Shown here in pieces: positions 27,286 to 37,965 of a stretch of DNA of 64,000 nt. Both the position numbers and the translations under genes were made by a program. The notes beneath the pieces were generated by a model, which did no database searches, was not told the DNA's origin, and saw only the letters and a list, made by a program, of their open reading frames with translations. Each line of letters opens with the position of its first letter. Position 1 is the stretch's first letter. Origin of the DNA: Cardiobacteriaceae bacterium TAE3-ERU3. Its GTDB lineage: Bacteria; Pseudomonadota; Gammaproteobacteria; Cardiobacteriales; Cardiobacteriaceae. Location: the NCBI GenBank assembly GCA_019218315.1, contig JAHUUI010000001.1, positions 62,001-126,000 on the forward strand, in the 5' to 3' direction.

Positions 27286-30200
27286 ATGCTCTACATCAAC
27301 CAATCTACCGACGCTGACACCCTATTTCACGCTTTTCAGCACGAATACCGTCGTCATATACACGACGTCTTCAGCGAGCACACCGTTATCGTGCCATCGA
27401 TGACCATCCGCGATTGGTTGGAAAACCGCATTGCTGACACCCAAGGTATTTCGGCACTATTCAAAGCCCAGTTCTGGGGTATGTTCTCATGGCAGTTGGT
27501 TGAGCGAGTCACCGGTGACGTTGATTACGAAGGCCATGCACCACTATCCACCGCTGCGATGCAGTGGCGCATGTTTGCATGGTTTAGCACACGTATTGAG
27601 CATAATGGCGACACGCCCGCCGACACCCTTATAGAGCGTTTGACCGGCGACATCAGCCACGATAGCGATGCCGTCCAGCAACGCCTGTGGTTACTCGCCG
27701 GACAACTCGCGCGCATCTTCACTCGCTATCTTGCTATGCGCCCCGAATGGCTACGCAGCTGGGCAAATGGGCAAAGCACTGAACTCACCGACCTACTTGC
27801 CGACAGCATCCATCCCGACACCTGGCCAGACTGGCAACTAGATCACTACCAACACATCGCCGCCGCACAACAGCACATCTGGCACACCCTATTTGCCGAC
27901 GTATTCCTCGCCCGTGAAGCGCGCCTCGAGCAATTTTGGCAATGCCTCACCGATGGCAATATTCCCCCCAATACCTTACCCAATCCGTTATTCGTCTACG
28001 GCTTTGAAAGCGTCAATGCAGACACCATCGACTTCTTGGCCAAGCTGGGCAAATTTACCAATATTTACGTCTACCACCACACCGTCAGCGATGGCTATTT
28101 CAGTGATATGGTCGACGATAAATGGCTGCGCAAACTCACTATTCTAAGCAGCGATGATACCGACCACTACGACAGTATCCATCCATTACTGTCACGCTTC
28201 GGCAAGCAACAGCGCAGCTTATTCCGCCTCATGCAGCCCTATCGCGACAATCCTGACTACCCGCACATTCAGTTCATCGACCTACCCGCAGCTGACAGCA
28301 CACCAACCACGCTGCTCACCACCCTACAGCACGAAATACACAACCTTGATCCCGAACTGCTCGCCACAACCCCACTGGCAAGTGGCGACGACAGCCTGCG
28401 CGTCCACGCCTGCCACGGCCTGATGCGCCAGCTTGAAGCCCTGCGTGCTGACATCGTGCGCTGGCTCAATGCCGATGATACACGCCAACTCGCTGACATC
28501 CTTATCGTCCTGCCCGATCTCAGCAGTCAGCAAGCAGTGGTCAATGCAGTATTCCCTCCGGCTGGTGATTATGATGGTTACTACCTGCCAGCCCGCCTCA
28601 CCGGTGTTACGCCACCAGCTGCACAAAATCTATGGGCTGCGCTTGCCGGCAGCTTTAATCTGATAGAAGATCGCTTCGACGCCGAAAGCGTCCTCTCCTG
28701 GCTACACAGCGACGACGTCTGCGCCATGCTCAATATCGCACCTGAAGCCATGACCCGCATCACCAGTGCCCTTATCGACGCTGGCTACCGCCGTGGCTTT
28801 GACCACGACCACATTCGCGCCACTCTAGACCCTAACGACCACGACGACCGCTTCACCTTCTGCTACGCGCTTGACCGTCTTGCAGCCGGGCTGATGATGC
28901 CCAGTGCGCCGCTGTATGCCGAGCGTATCGTTCCGCAACCAGGCATAACCATGCAGGACCTACCTGCTATCGAAGCCCTATGCCACCTCGCAAACTGCTG
29001 GCGCGAACAATGGCGCAGCCGCCATCAGCGTATGCCAGTCAGCAAGTGGCTTGAGCACATTAACCAACGCCTTGAGCAAGACTTTACTTTTGCAGCCAAT
29101 AGCGCTGCTTATCAAACCATCAACCTCAGCCTACGCGAACTTGAAGGCCAGCTTAACGCACTCACCAACTACGACCACGCTGACACACCACCAACCGTAC
29201 CATTGCGCTTTGTCCTCGACGACATCGCCGCCCGCCTCGGCAGCGAGCGCGTCAGCTCCGAGCCTTCCGGCGTCATGACCATCGGCTCAATTGGCGCCAT
29301 GCGTGCTCTGCCGTACAAACTCATTGCCTTTGCCAATGCTAACATCAGCGACTTTCCGGCCAACCCACCTGATGACCGCTACGACCTCATCGGCGTCGAC
29401 CGCGACCGCCCGGGTGACCATCGCCCTGAACATGATGATCTCGCCGCCTTTCTCGACATCCTGCTCAATGCCGAGCAATCCTGCTGGATTTACTACGATG
29501 CCGAGCAAAACGGCGAAGCGCAATTACCGGCCACGCCCGTACAAGAGCTCATTAACTATGTCGAAACCAGCCAGCCAACAGCGGCACCATTGACCATCAA
29601 GCACGGCAGTGACCCGTTCCATCCTGACGAAAATAACACCCACCCAGCACCACTGTGGCGCGACGTCCAACAAGCACTCAGCTCAGAAGTGCCCAGCACG
29701 CCATTCATGGCACTAACTGCTCCGGCACAACTGCCGACTCCCGACCCAGATGAACACTACAACCTTCCATTTAGGCAACTTACCCAGCAGTTGCTCAACC
29801 CTATCAATACTCTAGCCGCAGCGCTCGACCTTTATTTCAGCGGTGACGCTGATACTTTGCCAACGCTAGAACCGCTTACCCTTGATGGCCTGCAACAGTA
29901 CGCCCTTGATGACACCCTAATTAACGCCGAACACCACAGCAATGCACTGGCTCGATTGCCACTTTTACCTGCCGGCGCTACCGCTGACATCCTGCATCAA
30001 CAACGCCGCAATCTGTGGACGCAACGCAAAGCAGATCTGCTCGCTTACAGCCAAGCCAGCACGTTGACCAATACCCAAGAAACCGTCGTAACCATCGCCA
30101 ACCACGATATCAGCATCGAACTGCCAGCCGTCGCAGAGCAATCACCTAAACAGTGGCTCATGCTCTCGCCACGCAGCAGCCGTCCCAAGCATATCCTTCG

Positions 30201-30606
30201 TCTGTGGCTACAGCACCTCTTGTGGCAAGCCCATAGCACCACTGGCGAAAGTATCATCGCCCTGCGCGACAGCATCATCCATTTCAGCCCCGTCACCGAT
30301 GCGCGCGAACAACTCATCCGCTGGCTGCAAGTCCTGCACTACAGCCGTGAGCAATTGTGGCTGCTGCCAATTGACGTTGGCTATAACTACGCAGACCCCG
30401 GGCGCAGCGATAAAACCACAACTGAAAAACTCATCCGTGACTGGCGCAGTAGCACCTATCCGACCGACAACCTTGCTGCGCTGAACCTATTTACCCGCGG
30501 CTATAGCGATCAGGATATAGATGAGCTCATTAAAGCCACCGCTGAACAGTACGCAAATACACTCTACGCTCCTCTATTTGCGCATATGCAGGAAATCCAG
30601 TCATGA
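27286..30606 (+). CDS. recC: RecC subunit of exonuclease V
   Basis: RecC is the Chi-scanning subunit of the RecBC(D) helicase-nuclease. The roughly 1106-residue protein is close to E. coli RecC (1122) in size. It has the family N-terminus (VIVPSMTIRDWLENRIADTQGI) and mid-protein motifs (FVYGFESVN, GSIGAMRALPYKLIAFANANISDFP, DRPGDHRPEHDDLAAFLDILLNAEQ). I use the ATG at 27286 (MLYINQSTDAD), matching the family start; an in-frame ATG 30 bp upstream is possible. Its stop overlaps recB by 4 bp. Confidence 0.94.
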   Translation: MLYINQSTDADTLFHAFQHEYRRHIHDVFSEHTVIVPSMTIRDWLENRIADTQGISALFKAQFWGMFSWQLVERVTGDVDYEGHAPLSTAAMQWRMFAWFSTRIEHNGDTPADTLIERLTGDISHDSDAVQQRLWLLAGQLARIFTRYLAMRPEWLRSWANGQSTELTDLLADSIHPDTWPDWQLDHYQHIAAAQQHIWHTLFADVFLAREARLEQFWQCLTDGNIPPNTLPNPLFVYGFESVNADTIDFLAKLGKFTNIYVYHHTVSDGYFSDMVDDKWLRKLTILSSDDTDHYDSIHPLLSRFGKQQRSLFRLMQPYRDNPDYPHIQFIDLPAADSTPTTLLTTLQHEIHNLDPELLATTPLASGDDSLRVHACHGLMRQLEALRADIVRWLNADDTRQLADILIVLPDLSSQQAVVNAVFPPAGDYDGYYLPARLTGVTPPAAQNLWAALAGSFNLIEDRFDAESVLSWLHSDDVCAMLNIAPEAMTRITSALIDAGYRRGFDHDHIRATLDPNDHDDRFTFCYALDRLAAGLMMPSAPLYAERIVPQPGITMQDLPAIEALCHLANCWREQWRSRHQRMPVSKWLEHINQRLEQDFTFAANSAAYQTINLSLRELEGQLNALTNYDHADTPPTVPLRFVLDDIAARLGSERVSSEPSGVMTIGSIGAMRALPYKLIAFANANISDFPANPPDDRYDLIGVDRDRPGDHRPEHDDLAAFLDILLNAEQSCWIYYDAEQNGEAQLPATPVQELINYVETSQPTAAPLTIKHGSDPFHPDENNTHPAPLWRDVQQALSSEVPSTPFMALTAPAQLPTPDPDEHYNLPFRQLTQQLLNPINTLAAALDLYFSGDADTLPTLEPLTLDGLQQYALDDTLINAEHHSNALARLPLLPAGATADILHQQRRNLWTQRKADLLAYSQASTLTNTQETVVTIANHDISIELPAVAEQSPKQWLMLSPRSSRPKHILRLWLQHLLWQAHSTTGESIIALRDSIIHFSPVTDAREQLIRWLQVLHYSREQLWLLPIDVGYNYADPGRSDKTTTEKLIRDWRSSTYPTDNLAALNLFTRGYSDQDIDELIKATAEQYANTLYAPLFAHMQEIQS

Positions 30607-33600
30607 ATAACCCCGCCATCACCATCCCCTTGCAAGGCAAAGCCCTCATCGAAGCCTCGGCCGGCACGGGTAAAACGTGGACGCTGACCGGTATTCTCTT
30701 GCGCTTAATCGTCGAAGCCGGATATGAAACCCGTGACATCGTTGCCACCACCTTTACCCGTGCTGCCGCTGCTGAAATGCAGCGCCGCGTACAGGCACGC
30801 CTTGAGGACTACCGCCTCCTGATGGTCGACCTCATCACCTGCTATCAGGAAGACGAAAGCTTCTTCGCGAAAGACGGGCTCAACGAACGCATCAACGCAC
30901 AAATCGAGCAATGGGCTGCTGACAGCGAAGACGGCAAACGACAGCAGCGCAGCGCCGACCCCATCAATCGCCACCTTATTCACCACACACTCACGCAGAG
31001 CGACGACGCGATTGACGGCATCATCCGCGCCTACCGCCGTACCACACTTGCACTCACTGACATCGACAAACTGTTCATCGGCACGCTCGACAGCCTCTGC
31101 CAACGCTGGCTACGCGAACTCGCGCTCGAAAGCGGCATCGACCAAATCAACATCAATCAGAACAGCGACGCCGTCACCAACCTCGCGCACGACTACCTAC
31201 GCGCCTACCAACAGCAGCGTGCCCGCGATAATCTCGAGTTATTCATCCGCTACTGCGCCGCCAAGCCTCCAACCCTCACTGACCACACCGACGCCGCCAA
31301 CAGCGCACTCAACTTCGGCAATGCCCCGTTTGTGTCCGTTGAGCTGCCCAATCCCGATCCAACGCTACTCACACAAGCACAAGCCGCAATTAATGCCCTT
31401 GGCGAGGAGCAAATTCAGGCCTGCCTGCAACACCTTATTGCCGCAGCTGACGGCAAAAAACTCGACGGTAAAAAAGCGCTGAAAAAAAAGCACCTACTAC
31501 TTCCCAACCTCGTGCACAACATTCGCCACGGCCAAGCGCTGAACAAAGACGAACAAGCACTCGGTGCAGCCATCATCGAAGCCGCCGAACCAGACAGCAG
31601 CCAATTCAACAAAGGTGCGAATGAAGATTATCGTGCACAACTCAATGCCGACCCTGTTCTCAGCGCCCTGCACCCCTACCTTGAAGCAGACAAAGCCATC
31701 GGAGAAGCCATTGAACGCATACGCGCACACAGCGCCACCACCAATGCAGAACACGTTCGCGAGCAACTGCCACAAACCTTACGCCACAGCCGCGAGACTA
31801 CCTACGGTGAACTGCTTGCCACCCTCAACCGGACCCTTGCCAGCGAAAAAGACGCACGCCTCGCGCACTATCTCGCACACCGCTACCCCGTCATCCTCAT
31901 CGACGAAGCACAAGACCTCAATGCCGAGCAAACCCGCCTCATCGAGCAAGTGTATTTCCGCAGCGACAGCCATGCCGATGGAAAACATTTCCTGCTCCTC
32001 GTCGGCGACCCCAAGCAGGCCATCTACCGCTTTCGTGGTAGCGACGTCGATAACTACCGTCATCTGCGCAGCCTAATCACCAACCACTACAACCTCGACA
32101 CCAACTTCCGCTCCGCACACAACCTCGTCAGCGCGCTCAACTACAGCTACCCCACAGAGCAACCCAACCTACTCGGCACAGACATCACCTACCACCCGAT
32201 GCAAAGCAATGCCACAGCCGATAGCCCGCGCCCAATCCGCCTACGCCACGGTGGCAATATTCCTGATCCACTCATTTGGTTCGACGTCGACAGTGCCGGT
32301 GAAGAACCTAAGCACATCCTGGAGCTGATTCAAAACCTTACCAGTAAAAACAGTGCATTCGTCTGCCACGACCCCGATCTCGGCGGCGCTCGCCCCATCC
32401 GTTGTAGCGACATTATGGTACTCGCACGCGGTAACAGCATCCTCGACGACATCGAACACATCCTCAACCAGCAGCACATCGCCACCGAGCGCCAAGCGGA
32501 CAAAAACCTCTTTGCCCAGCCCATCGCCGCCGAACTATATACTTTGATGCTTGCCATCCTCGACCCACAACACAGCGGCAAGACCCGCCGCCTACTCGCA
32601 GGCCGCCTCTACAACCTCGACAAAAACGACCTAGACAATTTTGAATCTACTGACAGCGCATGGCGCATTGGCAACTACCGTGCCGACCTCGCCCATGCTG
32701 CGCAAGATTGGCAACAATACGGGCTGCTCAGCGCCCTGCAACGCCTATTGCAAATCCCCAACCACCGCGGCCACAGCGTATGGGAAACCCTCGCAGCCCA
32801 ACCCAAGCCTGACTGCTACCGCGATCTTCTCGACCTACGCGCTTTGCAGCAAGTCATCACCGAGCACAGCCGCCATCGCCGCCCCCCACAATTTATTGAC
32901 TGGTGGCAACGCCAACTCAACGATCCTCCGCAGGCCGAATGGGCACAATGCCTGCCCCTCCCCGGCAGCGACGCTGTACGCCTGATGACCATCCACAAAT
33001 CCAAAGGCCTGCAAGCGCCTATCGTCATTCTCGCCGGGCTCGGCTCGGGCAGCTTTAGTGGCAACAGCAGCAAACTCGGCGTACAGGCCTACCACGACAA
33101 CGGCGAACTCAAGCTCGCCATTGCCCCCCAAAATGACACCATCAGCGAACAAATCAAACAGGAAAATAACGCCGAGAACCGCCGCCTTATTTACGTCGCA
33201 CTGACCCGCGCTGCAGACCTTTTGTTCGTCGCCAAACGCACTAGCCGCTTTGTCGATGCTGCTGCGATGCTCGCCAAACCGGATGCTGCACACAGCTTGC
33301 ACCTCAGTCACGACAGCCTCATGCAGCACCTAAACGATGACAGCCCGATTCAGTGGAGAGCCATCAGCGAGTCCACGCCTCAAAAAAATGGCCTTGAACC
33401 TTTAGCACAACCAAACAGTAGCGGCTGGCGTAAGACCAGCTTTAGTGCCCTCGCGCGTACGACCTTAAGCAGCGCCGACGACCTCGCCGTACACAGCAGC
33501 CTCGATCTTGAGCTCATTCACGAAAGCGACACCAATCCCGAGAAAGAAACCACCGACATTGCCCCGTGTTTTACCTTTCCGCGCGGCACACAGGCCGGCA

Positions 33601-34298
33601 GCTTCCTGCACGAAGCACTGGAAAAGATCCACGCCAATAACAGCCGTCACTGGGATATTTTCCTCACTCAGTTGTGGCAAAAGCACCACCTCACCGCCAC
33701 CCACAGCGAACCTGACTTGGTCGCGCTTAAAAGCTGGATGCAAAACATCGTGCATAGCCCACTTGCCTGTGGCCTGCCGCTTGTAGAACTACCCATAGCC
33801 GATCAACAGCGCGAACTCGGCTTCAGCATCGCGCTCAACAGTAATAAATCCTTCCCCGTCGGCGACATCAATCAATTGTTTAAAACCTGGGGCAAGCCGC
33901 TCATCCTCGGCAAGCATACAAGCCTTTACCGCTACCTACGCGGTGAAATCGACCTCGTCTATCGCCACAACGGGCGCTACTACATCGTCGACTACAAATC
34001 CAACCACCTCGGCAACCACCATCAGGATTACCATCGCGACGCCATGAACCGCACCATGGACGAACACCACTACTGGCTGCAAGCCGCGCTCTACCAAGTT
34101 GCACTACACCGCCTACTCCAAGCACGCCTACCCGGCTACCAGCCCGAGCAACACCTTGGTTCAGTCGAGTATTACTTCATCCGCGCTGCACTACCCGATG
34201 ACGCTGAAACCGGGCATTTACACATCGATATTCCTACCCAACTGATACTTGATTTGGATAACATACTTCACCCAGATTTAAGCAAGAAGAGCATATGA
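30603..34298 (+). CDS. recB: RecB helicase-nuclease subunit of exonuclease V
   Basis: RecB is the 3'-5' motor and sole nuclease. The 1231-residue protein has SF1 motifs: Walker A EASAGTGKTWTLTG near residue 20, motif II LIDEAQDLNAEQ, motif III LVGDPKQAIYRFRG and motif VI YVALTRAADLLFV. The C-terminal nuclease site is GEIDLVYRHNGRYYIVDYKSN. All look intact. It is coupled to recC (ATGA) and to the small membrane protein gene downstream. No recD is in the window. Confidence 0.96.
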   Translation: MNNPAITIPLQGKALIEASAGTGKTWTLTGILLRLIVEAGYETRDIVATTFTRAAAAEMQRRVQARLEDYRLLMVDLITCYQEDESFFAKDGLNERINAQIEQWAADSEDGKRQQRSADPINRHLIHHTLTQSDDAIDGIIRAYRRTTLALTDIDKLFIGTLDSLCQRWLRELALESGIDQININQNSDAVTNLAHDYLRAYQQQRARDNLELFIRYCAAKPPTLTDHTDAANSALNFGNAPFVSVELPNPDPTLLTQAQAAINALGEEQIQACLQHLIAAADGKKLDGKKALKKKHLLLPNLVHNIRHGQALNKDEQALGAAIIEAAEPDSSQFNKGANEDYRAQLNADPVLSALHPYLEADKAIGEAIERIRAHSATTNAEHVREQLPQTLRHSRETTYGELLATLNRTLASEKDARLAHYLAHRYPVILIDEAQDLNAEQTRLIEQVYFRSDSHADGKHFLLLVGDPKQAIYRFRGSDVDNYRHLRSLITNHYNLDTNFRSAHNLVSALNYSYPTEQPNLLGTDITYHPMQSNATADSPRPIRLRHGGNIPDPLIWFDVDSAGEEPKHILELIQNLTSKNSAFVCHDPDLGGARPIRCSDIMVLARGNSILDDIEHILNQQHIATERQADKNLFAQPIAAELYTLMLAILDPQHSGKTRRLLAGRLYNLDKNDLDNFESTDSAWRIGNYRADLAHAAQDWQQYGLLSALQRLLQIPNHRGHSVWETLAAQPKPDCYRDLLDLRALQQVITEHSRHRRPPQFIDWWQRQLNDPPQAEWAQCLPLPGSDAVRLMTIHKSKGLQAPIVILAGLGSGSFSGNSSKLGVQAYHDNGELKLAIAPQNDTISEQIKQENNAENRRLIYVALTRAADLLFVAKRTSRFVDAAAMLAKPDAAHSLHLSHDSLMQHLNDDSPIQWRAISESTPQKNGLEPLAQPNSSGWRKTSFSALARTTLSSADDLAVHSSLDLELIHESDTNPEKETTDIAPCFTFPRGTQAGSFLHEALEKIHANNSRHWDIFLTQLWQKHHLTATHSEPDLVALKSWMQNIVHSPLACGLPLVELPIADQQRELGFSIALNSNKSFPVGDINQLFKTWGKPLILGKHTSLYRYLRGEIDLVYRHNGRYYIVDYKSNHLGNHHQDYHRDAMNRTMDEHHYWLQAALYQVALHRLLQARLPGYQPEQHLGSVEYYFIRAALPDDAETGHLHIDIPTQLILDLDNILHPDLSKKSI

Positions 34299-34654
34299 AC
34301 AGAACAATTTTGAAAAATATTTATTTCCTAATCGCCGGCTTATGGACGCTGATGTGCCTTTACGGCATCTACGACACCGCAATCAAGCCAAGTAATCCTG
34401 AAGCCTACGATTTAACCCCGACGCAAATGGGCTTTGGCTTTGCGCTCACTGCTCTGCTTGCTTGGATACCGTGGCTGATCCTTTATTTGCGGCGCAAGAA
34501 TCCTAAGACCGCAACTCTTGAACAAACCTTCGACCGCGTCGGCCGCGAGTTCTACAAAGAAACCCACGACAAACCCAAGCCCCGCAGCCAGCGACCAGAT
34601 GAAGAAGACGACGATGACGAAGCGCGCGACAGCGACCGCCGCCACCCTCATTAA
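34295..34654 (+). CDS. Small two-helix membrane protein downstream of recB
   Basis: This 119-residue protein is not one I recognise. It has two hydrophobic helices (about residues 9-27 and 46-64) separated by a short loop. A charged cytoplasmic-type tail follows, running from FDRVGREFYKETHDKPKP through the acidic DEEDDDDEARD to a basic end. Its ATG overlaps the recB stop by 4 bp, so it is the third gene of the recCB operon, in the place of recD in E. coli. A functional link to repair is only positional. Confidence 0.6.
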   Translation: MNRTILKNIYFLIAGLWTLMCLYGIYDTAIKPSNPEAYDLTPTQMGFGFALTALLAWIPWLILYLRRKNPKTATLEQTFDRVGREFYKETHDKPKPRSQRPDEEDDDDEARDSDRRHPH

Positions 34655-34661
34655 ACGTCGC

Positions 34662-36797
34662 TCAAGTCGCGCGCTGAAACAAGGCACTGTATTGCGCCAA
34701 TAATATCGAAATAGCCTGTAACTGCTCAGCGAGAACATCGTCTTTCTGACTGCCATTCAGCGCTGCAAACTGCTTTTGCCACGCCGTATCGCCATCGCTG
34801 ATAATCTGCTGACCGTTGGCAATGTCCATCATCGCTGTTTCCACCACCATGCAGGCTTCACGGTCAGTATCATAAGCTGGTGACAGCCAGTCAGTAATTT
34901 GCCCACGATATGCACCCAATGCAGACAGGTGCCCAAGCAGGCGGTAATGTAGCTGAACCAGCTCATCAGCCTGCGCAGCATCAATATGGCGGGCGTGCTT
35001 TGGTGGGTGCTGACGCTGCTCATTGACGAGATTGGTCAAGGCTGTGGCACTTTCATGGACACGCCGACGTGCACTGCGGTAAGTCACATCATCACGCTCT
35101 TTTCCTCCAAACTGCTGTGCCATAATCGCAAGATATGTTGCACAGCTCATCAAAGCTGCTTTGGCGCTACTGCGCAAGGATTGGTAGCGCCAATCCGGCC
35201 ACACAAACATCACGCAAGCCCACGCTAAAGCCGCACCAATCAGCGTATCGATCACGCGAGGCACCATCGCTTCACCGGTATTGATGCCAATCAGGGCAAA
35301 GCCAACCAATACTTGTACAGTAATGAATAAGGTAGAAAAGCGGTAATTACAGGCGCGAAAATAGAAAAACAAAATATTGCTGAATACAATAATCACCAAA
35401 GAAGTATTGAGTGAAGGCTCCATCAGTGGAATCAATGAGCCGATCAGTACACCAAGTATTGTGCCAATGATGCGCTCAATCAAGCGGGACTGGGTCGCTG
35501 TATAGTTAGGCTGACAGACGAAAACAGCAGTAAGTAAAATCCAATACCCTAGATGCAAATTCAATGCTTCCACAAGGATCGAGGATATTGCTGTCAGCAG
35601 TGCCATTCGTACTGCATGGCGAAAAAATGACGAACGCCGGGAAAAATTACGCCGCAGAATGTGCCACGCCTCGCCAACATTCAATGAATGTTGTGCAGCA
35701 ATGCGCCAGTCTTGACTATCGTGTGGGCCAGGCCGCCACTTTTTACCCAATCGCGCTAACTGACAGTTAATTTCCTCGATATTATCCAATAGGCGATCAA
35801 TCAAGCGTACCGATTGCTGCTGTGGCAAATACCCTCGTGCCGACTTGATGCCATCCATGGCACGGCGTAAATGCTCGGGATAAACAAACAATACTTCTTC
35901 ATCCAACGACGTGGCTCTCTGCGTGCATGCATCACCTTGCAAACGAATCAAGCGTGCAATGCGGAAAATCACATCGCTGTGGCATAGCTGTTTGCTCAAT
36001 GCAGCATAGTCAATATGTACCGAGGTCAGGCGCTCATGAATGTCTTGTGCAATAAAATAGTCGCGTAACTGACGCTGGGTACGCAACGACAAGCTGCCAC
36101 TACTACTGACACGCGAAAATAGTGCATCACGGCATTGATTAAACGCCGCAATCACCGTTTGGTTTTGCCGTGCCAGACGTTCATGAATAGCTGCGATATT
36201 GGCTGCTTCATCAGGCTGAAACAGGTCAGCTTTGATACGGCTATACTCTCCCAGTGCATGGTAAGCAGCGACTAATCGCATTTGTACAGGACGATGCGGT
36301 GCTACAGCGTATACCAACAATGCCATCACGTGGTAAAGTAACGCACCGACACAAATCATTAATGGATTGATATACCACGCAAGCCCCGCCCGCGCGGTCA
36401 GCAGTGTATACAACGCGACAACCAACACACCAAAAGCAACGGTTCGGTAGCGCGTATCAACTGCGCCGAGCATGGTCATGCAAAATGCCAGAATAGTCAT
36501 CAGCAGCACAGTAAATACACTGTGAGCCATAGTGATTTGCACCATAATTGATACCAGTGCAAAAGCCGGCAGAATAACCAGCATTTGCCGCAGCCGGCCA
36601 CTGATGTGGTTATCCATATCAACCAAACCACCAGCGATCACACCGAGGAACAGCGCCACACTCATGTCAGTACGGCCGCTGAGTGCAACCCATACCGCAG
36701 CTGTGGCAAAGCTCAAGATCACCGGCATCATAGCCAACCAAGCAGAAGGCAGGCTCAATACACGATACAGGTCATGACGAGAAGGCTTAGATATCAT
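34662..36797 (-). CDS. YccS/FUSC-family inner-membrane protein
   Basis: The roughly 711-residue product has two hydrophobic blocks (about residues 17-165 and 375-495), each followed by a helical cytoplasmic region. This is the FUSC/YccS architecture, related to aromatic acid exporters. YccS-like features include YWILLTAVFVCQPNYTATQSRLIERIIGTILGVLIGS. The function of YccS itself is unproven. I start at the ATG at 36797 (MISKPSRHDLYRV), close to the E. coli length; the frame extends 126 bp upstream without a ribosome site. Confidence 0.8.
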   Translation of the reverse strand: MISKPSRHDLYRVLSLPSAWLAMMPVILSFATAAVWVALSGRTDMSVALFLGVIAGGLVDMDNHISGRLRQMLVILPAFALVSIMVQITMAHSVFTVLLMTILAFCMTMLGAVDTRYRTVAFGVLVVALYTLLTARAGLAWYINPLMICVGALLYHVMALLVYAVAPHRPVQMRLVAAYHALGEYSRIKADLFQPDEAANIAAIHERLARQNQTVIAAFNQCRDALFSRVSSSGSLSLRTQRQLRDYFIAQDIHERLTSVHIDYAALSKQLCHSDVIFRIARLIRLQGDACTQRATSLDEEVLFVYPEHLRRAMDGIKSARGYLPQQQSVRLIDRLLDNIEEINCQLARLGKKWRPGPHDSQDWRIAAQHSLNVGEAWHILRRNFSRRSSFFRHAVRMALLTAISSILVEALNLHLGYWILLTAVFVCQPNYTATQSRLIERIIGTILGVLIGSLIPLMEPSLNTSLVIIVFSNILFFYFRACNYRFSTLFITVQVLVGFALIGINTGEAMVPRVIDTLIGAALAWACVMFVWPDWRYQSLRSSAKAALMSCATYLAIMAQQFGGKERDDVTYRSARRRVHESATALTNLVNEQRQHPPKHARHIDAAQADELVQLHYRLLGHLSALGAYRGQITDWLSPAYDTDREACMVVETAMMDIANGQQIISDGDTAWQKQFAALNGSQKDDVLAEQLQAISILLAQYSALFQRAT

Positions 36798-37005
36798 GGT
36801 GTGATGCTCGACAAGGAATTCCACGCAAAATGCGGTAATAAAAATAAACCCACCACCTACATTTACGTCAGTCAGCGGGTTCCATACATTAAGCTTTTCA
36901 ATTCCAGAAAACGCTAATGGCAAATAAAAAACAATACCTTATTACATGTACCACAATTGTTTTCTGGAGGGTTTATATACAAGCAGTACTGCGTGCGACC
37001 TAAAA

Positions 37006-37962
37006 TTAACTTTGTTCGCTAAATTTACCGTACGCACGAATTTTTTTGATCCGCTGCGCATAGCGCTCATCGTCACCCATATCAGCCAATGATGCGAGTT
37101 CTTCGAGCAATACTTTTTTAATTGATGCGGCCATTTCTTTAACATGGCGATGAGCACCACCCAGGGGCTCTTCGATCACCCGGTCAATCAACCCCAACTT
37201 GGTCAGCTTGGTTGAAGTGACCTGCATCGCTTCCGCTGCGTCAGCCGATTTTTCAGCACTGCGCCAAAGAATAGAAGCACAACCTTCAGGTGAAATCACA
37301 GAATACATACTGTTTTGTAGCATCAAGACGCGGTCAGCCACGCCAATCGCCAAAGCGCCTCCCGAACCACCTTCACCGATCACACAGGCAATGACGGGGA
37401 TTTTAAGCTTGGCCATCTCAAACAGGTTACGGGCAATAGCCTCACTCTGCCCACGCTCTTCTGCACCAATCCCCGGATATGCGCCCGGAGTATCAATAAA
37501 CGTCAGAAGTGGAATACCAAACCGCTCAGCAAGCTTCATCAGCCTTAATGCTTTGCGATACCCTTCCGGGCGTGGCATGCCGAAGTTACGAATTACTTTT
37601 GCTTTGGTATCACGGCCTTTTTCATGGCCAATGATCATCACTGGTTGCCCGTCAATACGCGCCAACCCACCAACAATGGCTTTATCATCACCAAATGCAC
37701 GATCACCATGCAACTCGTGAAAATCAGTAAATATTTCGGAAAGATAATCCAATGTGTACGGACGCTGAGGATGTCGCGACAGTTGCGCAATTTGCCAATC
37801 TTCAAGGTCTGAAAAAATACTTTGCATCAAACTGCGCGATTTTTTCTCCAAACGCTCAATCTCATCACTGATATCAACATCAGACTGCCCACTAAACTGT
37901 CGCAGCTCGGCCAACTTGTACTCAAGTTCTGCAATTGGCTTTTCAAATTCCAAATAATCCAT
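37006..37962 (-). CDS. accA: Acetyl-CoA carboxylase carboxyltransferase alpha subunit
   Basis: AccA works with AccD to move CO2 from biotin to acetyl-CoA, the committed step of fatty-acid synthesis. The 318-residue protein is standard in length (E. coli 319) and has [49 protein letters not shown] and [17 protein letters not shown]. Its ATG lies 3 bp after the chpC stop, so it may be transcribed with the pil-chp cluster. Confidence 0.96.
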   Translation of the reverse strand: MDYLEFEKPIAELEYKLAELRQFSGQSDVDISDEIERLEKKSRSLMQSIFSDLEDWQIAQLSRHPQRPYTLDYLSEIFTDFHELHGDRAFGDDKAIVGGLARIDGQPVMIIGHEKGRDTKAKVIRNFGMPRPEGYRKALRLMKLAERFGIPLLTFIDTPGAYPGIGAEERGQSEAIARNLFEMAKLKIPVIACVIGEGGSGGALAIGVADRVLMLQNSMYSVISPEGCASILWRSAEKSADAAEAMQVTSTKLTKLGLIDRVIEEPLGGAHRHVKEMAASIKKVLLEELASLADMGDDERYAQRIKKIRAYGKFSEQS

Positions 37963-37965
37963 GTG

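Noticed and set aside
36904-36967. 9-bp inverted repeat CCAGAAAAC/GTTTTCTGG between accA and the YccS-like gene
   Set aside because: The loop is 46 nt with no U tract; too weak to call a terminator or element.
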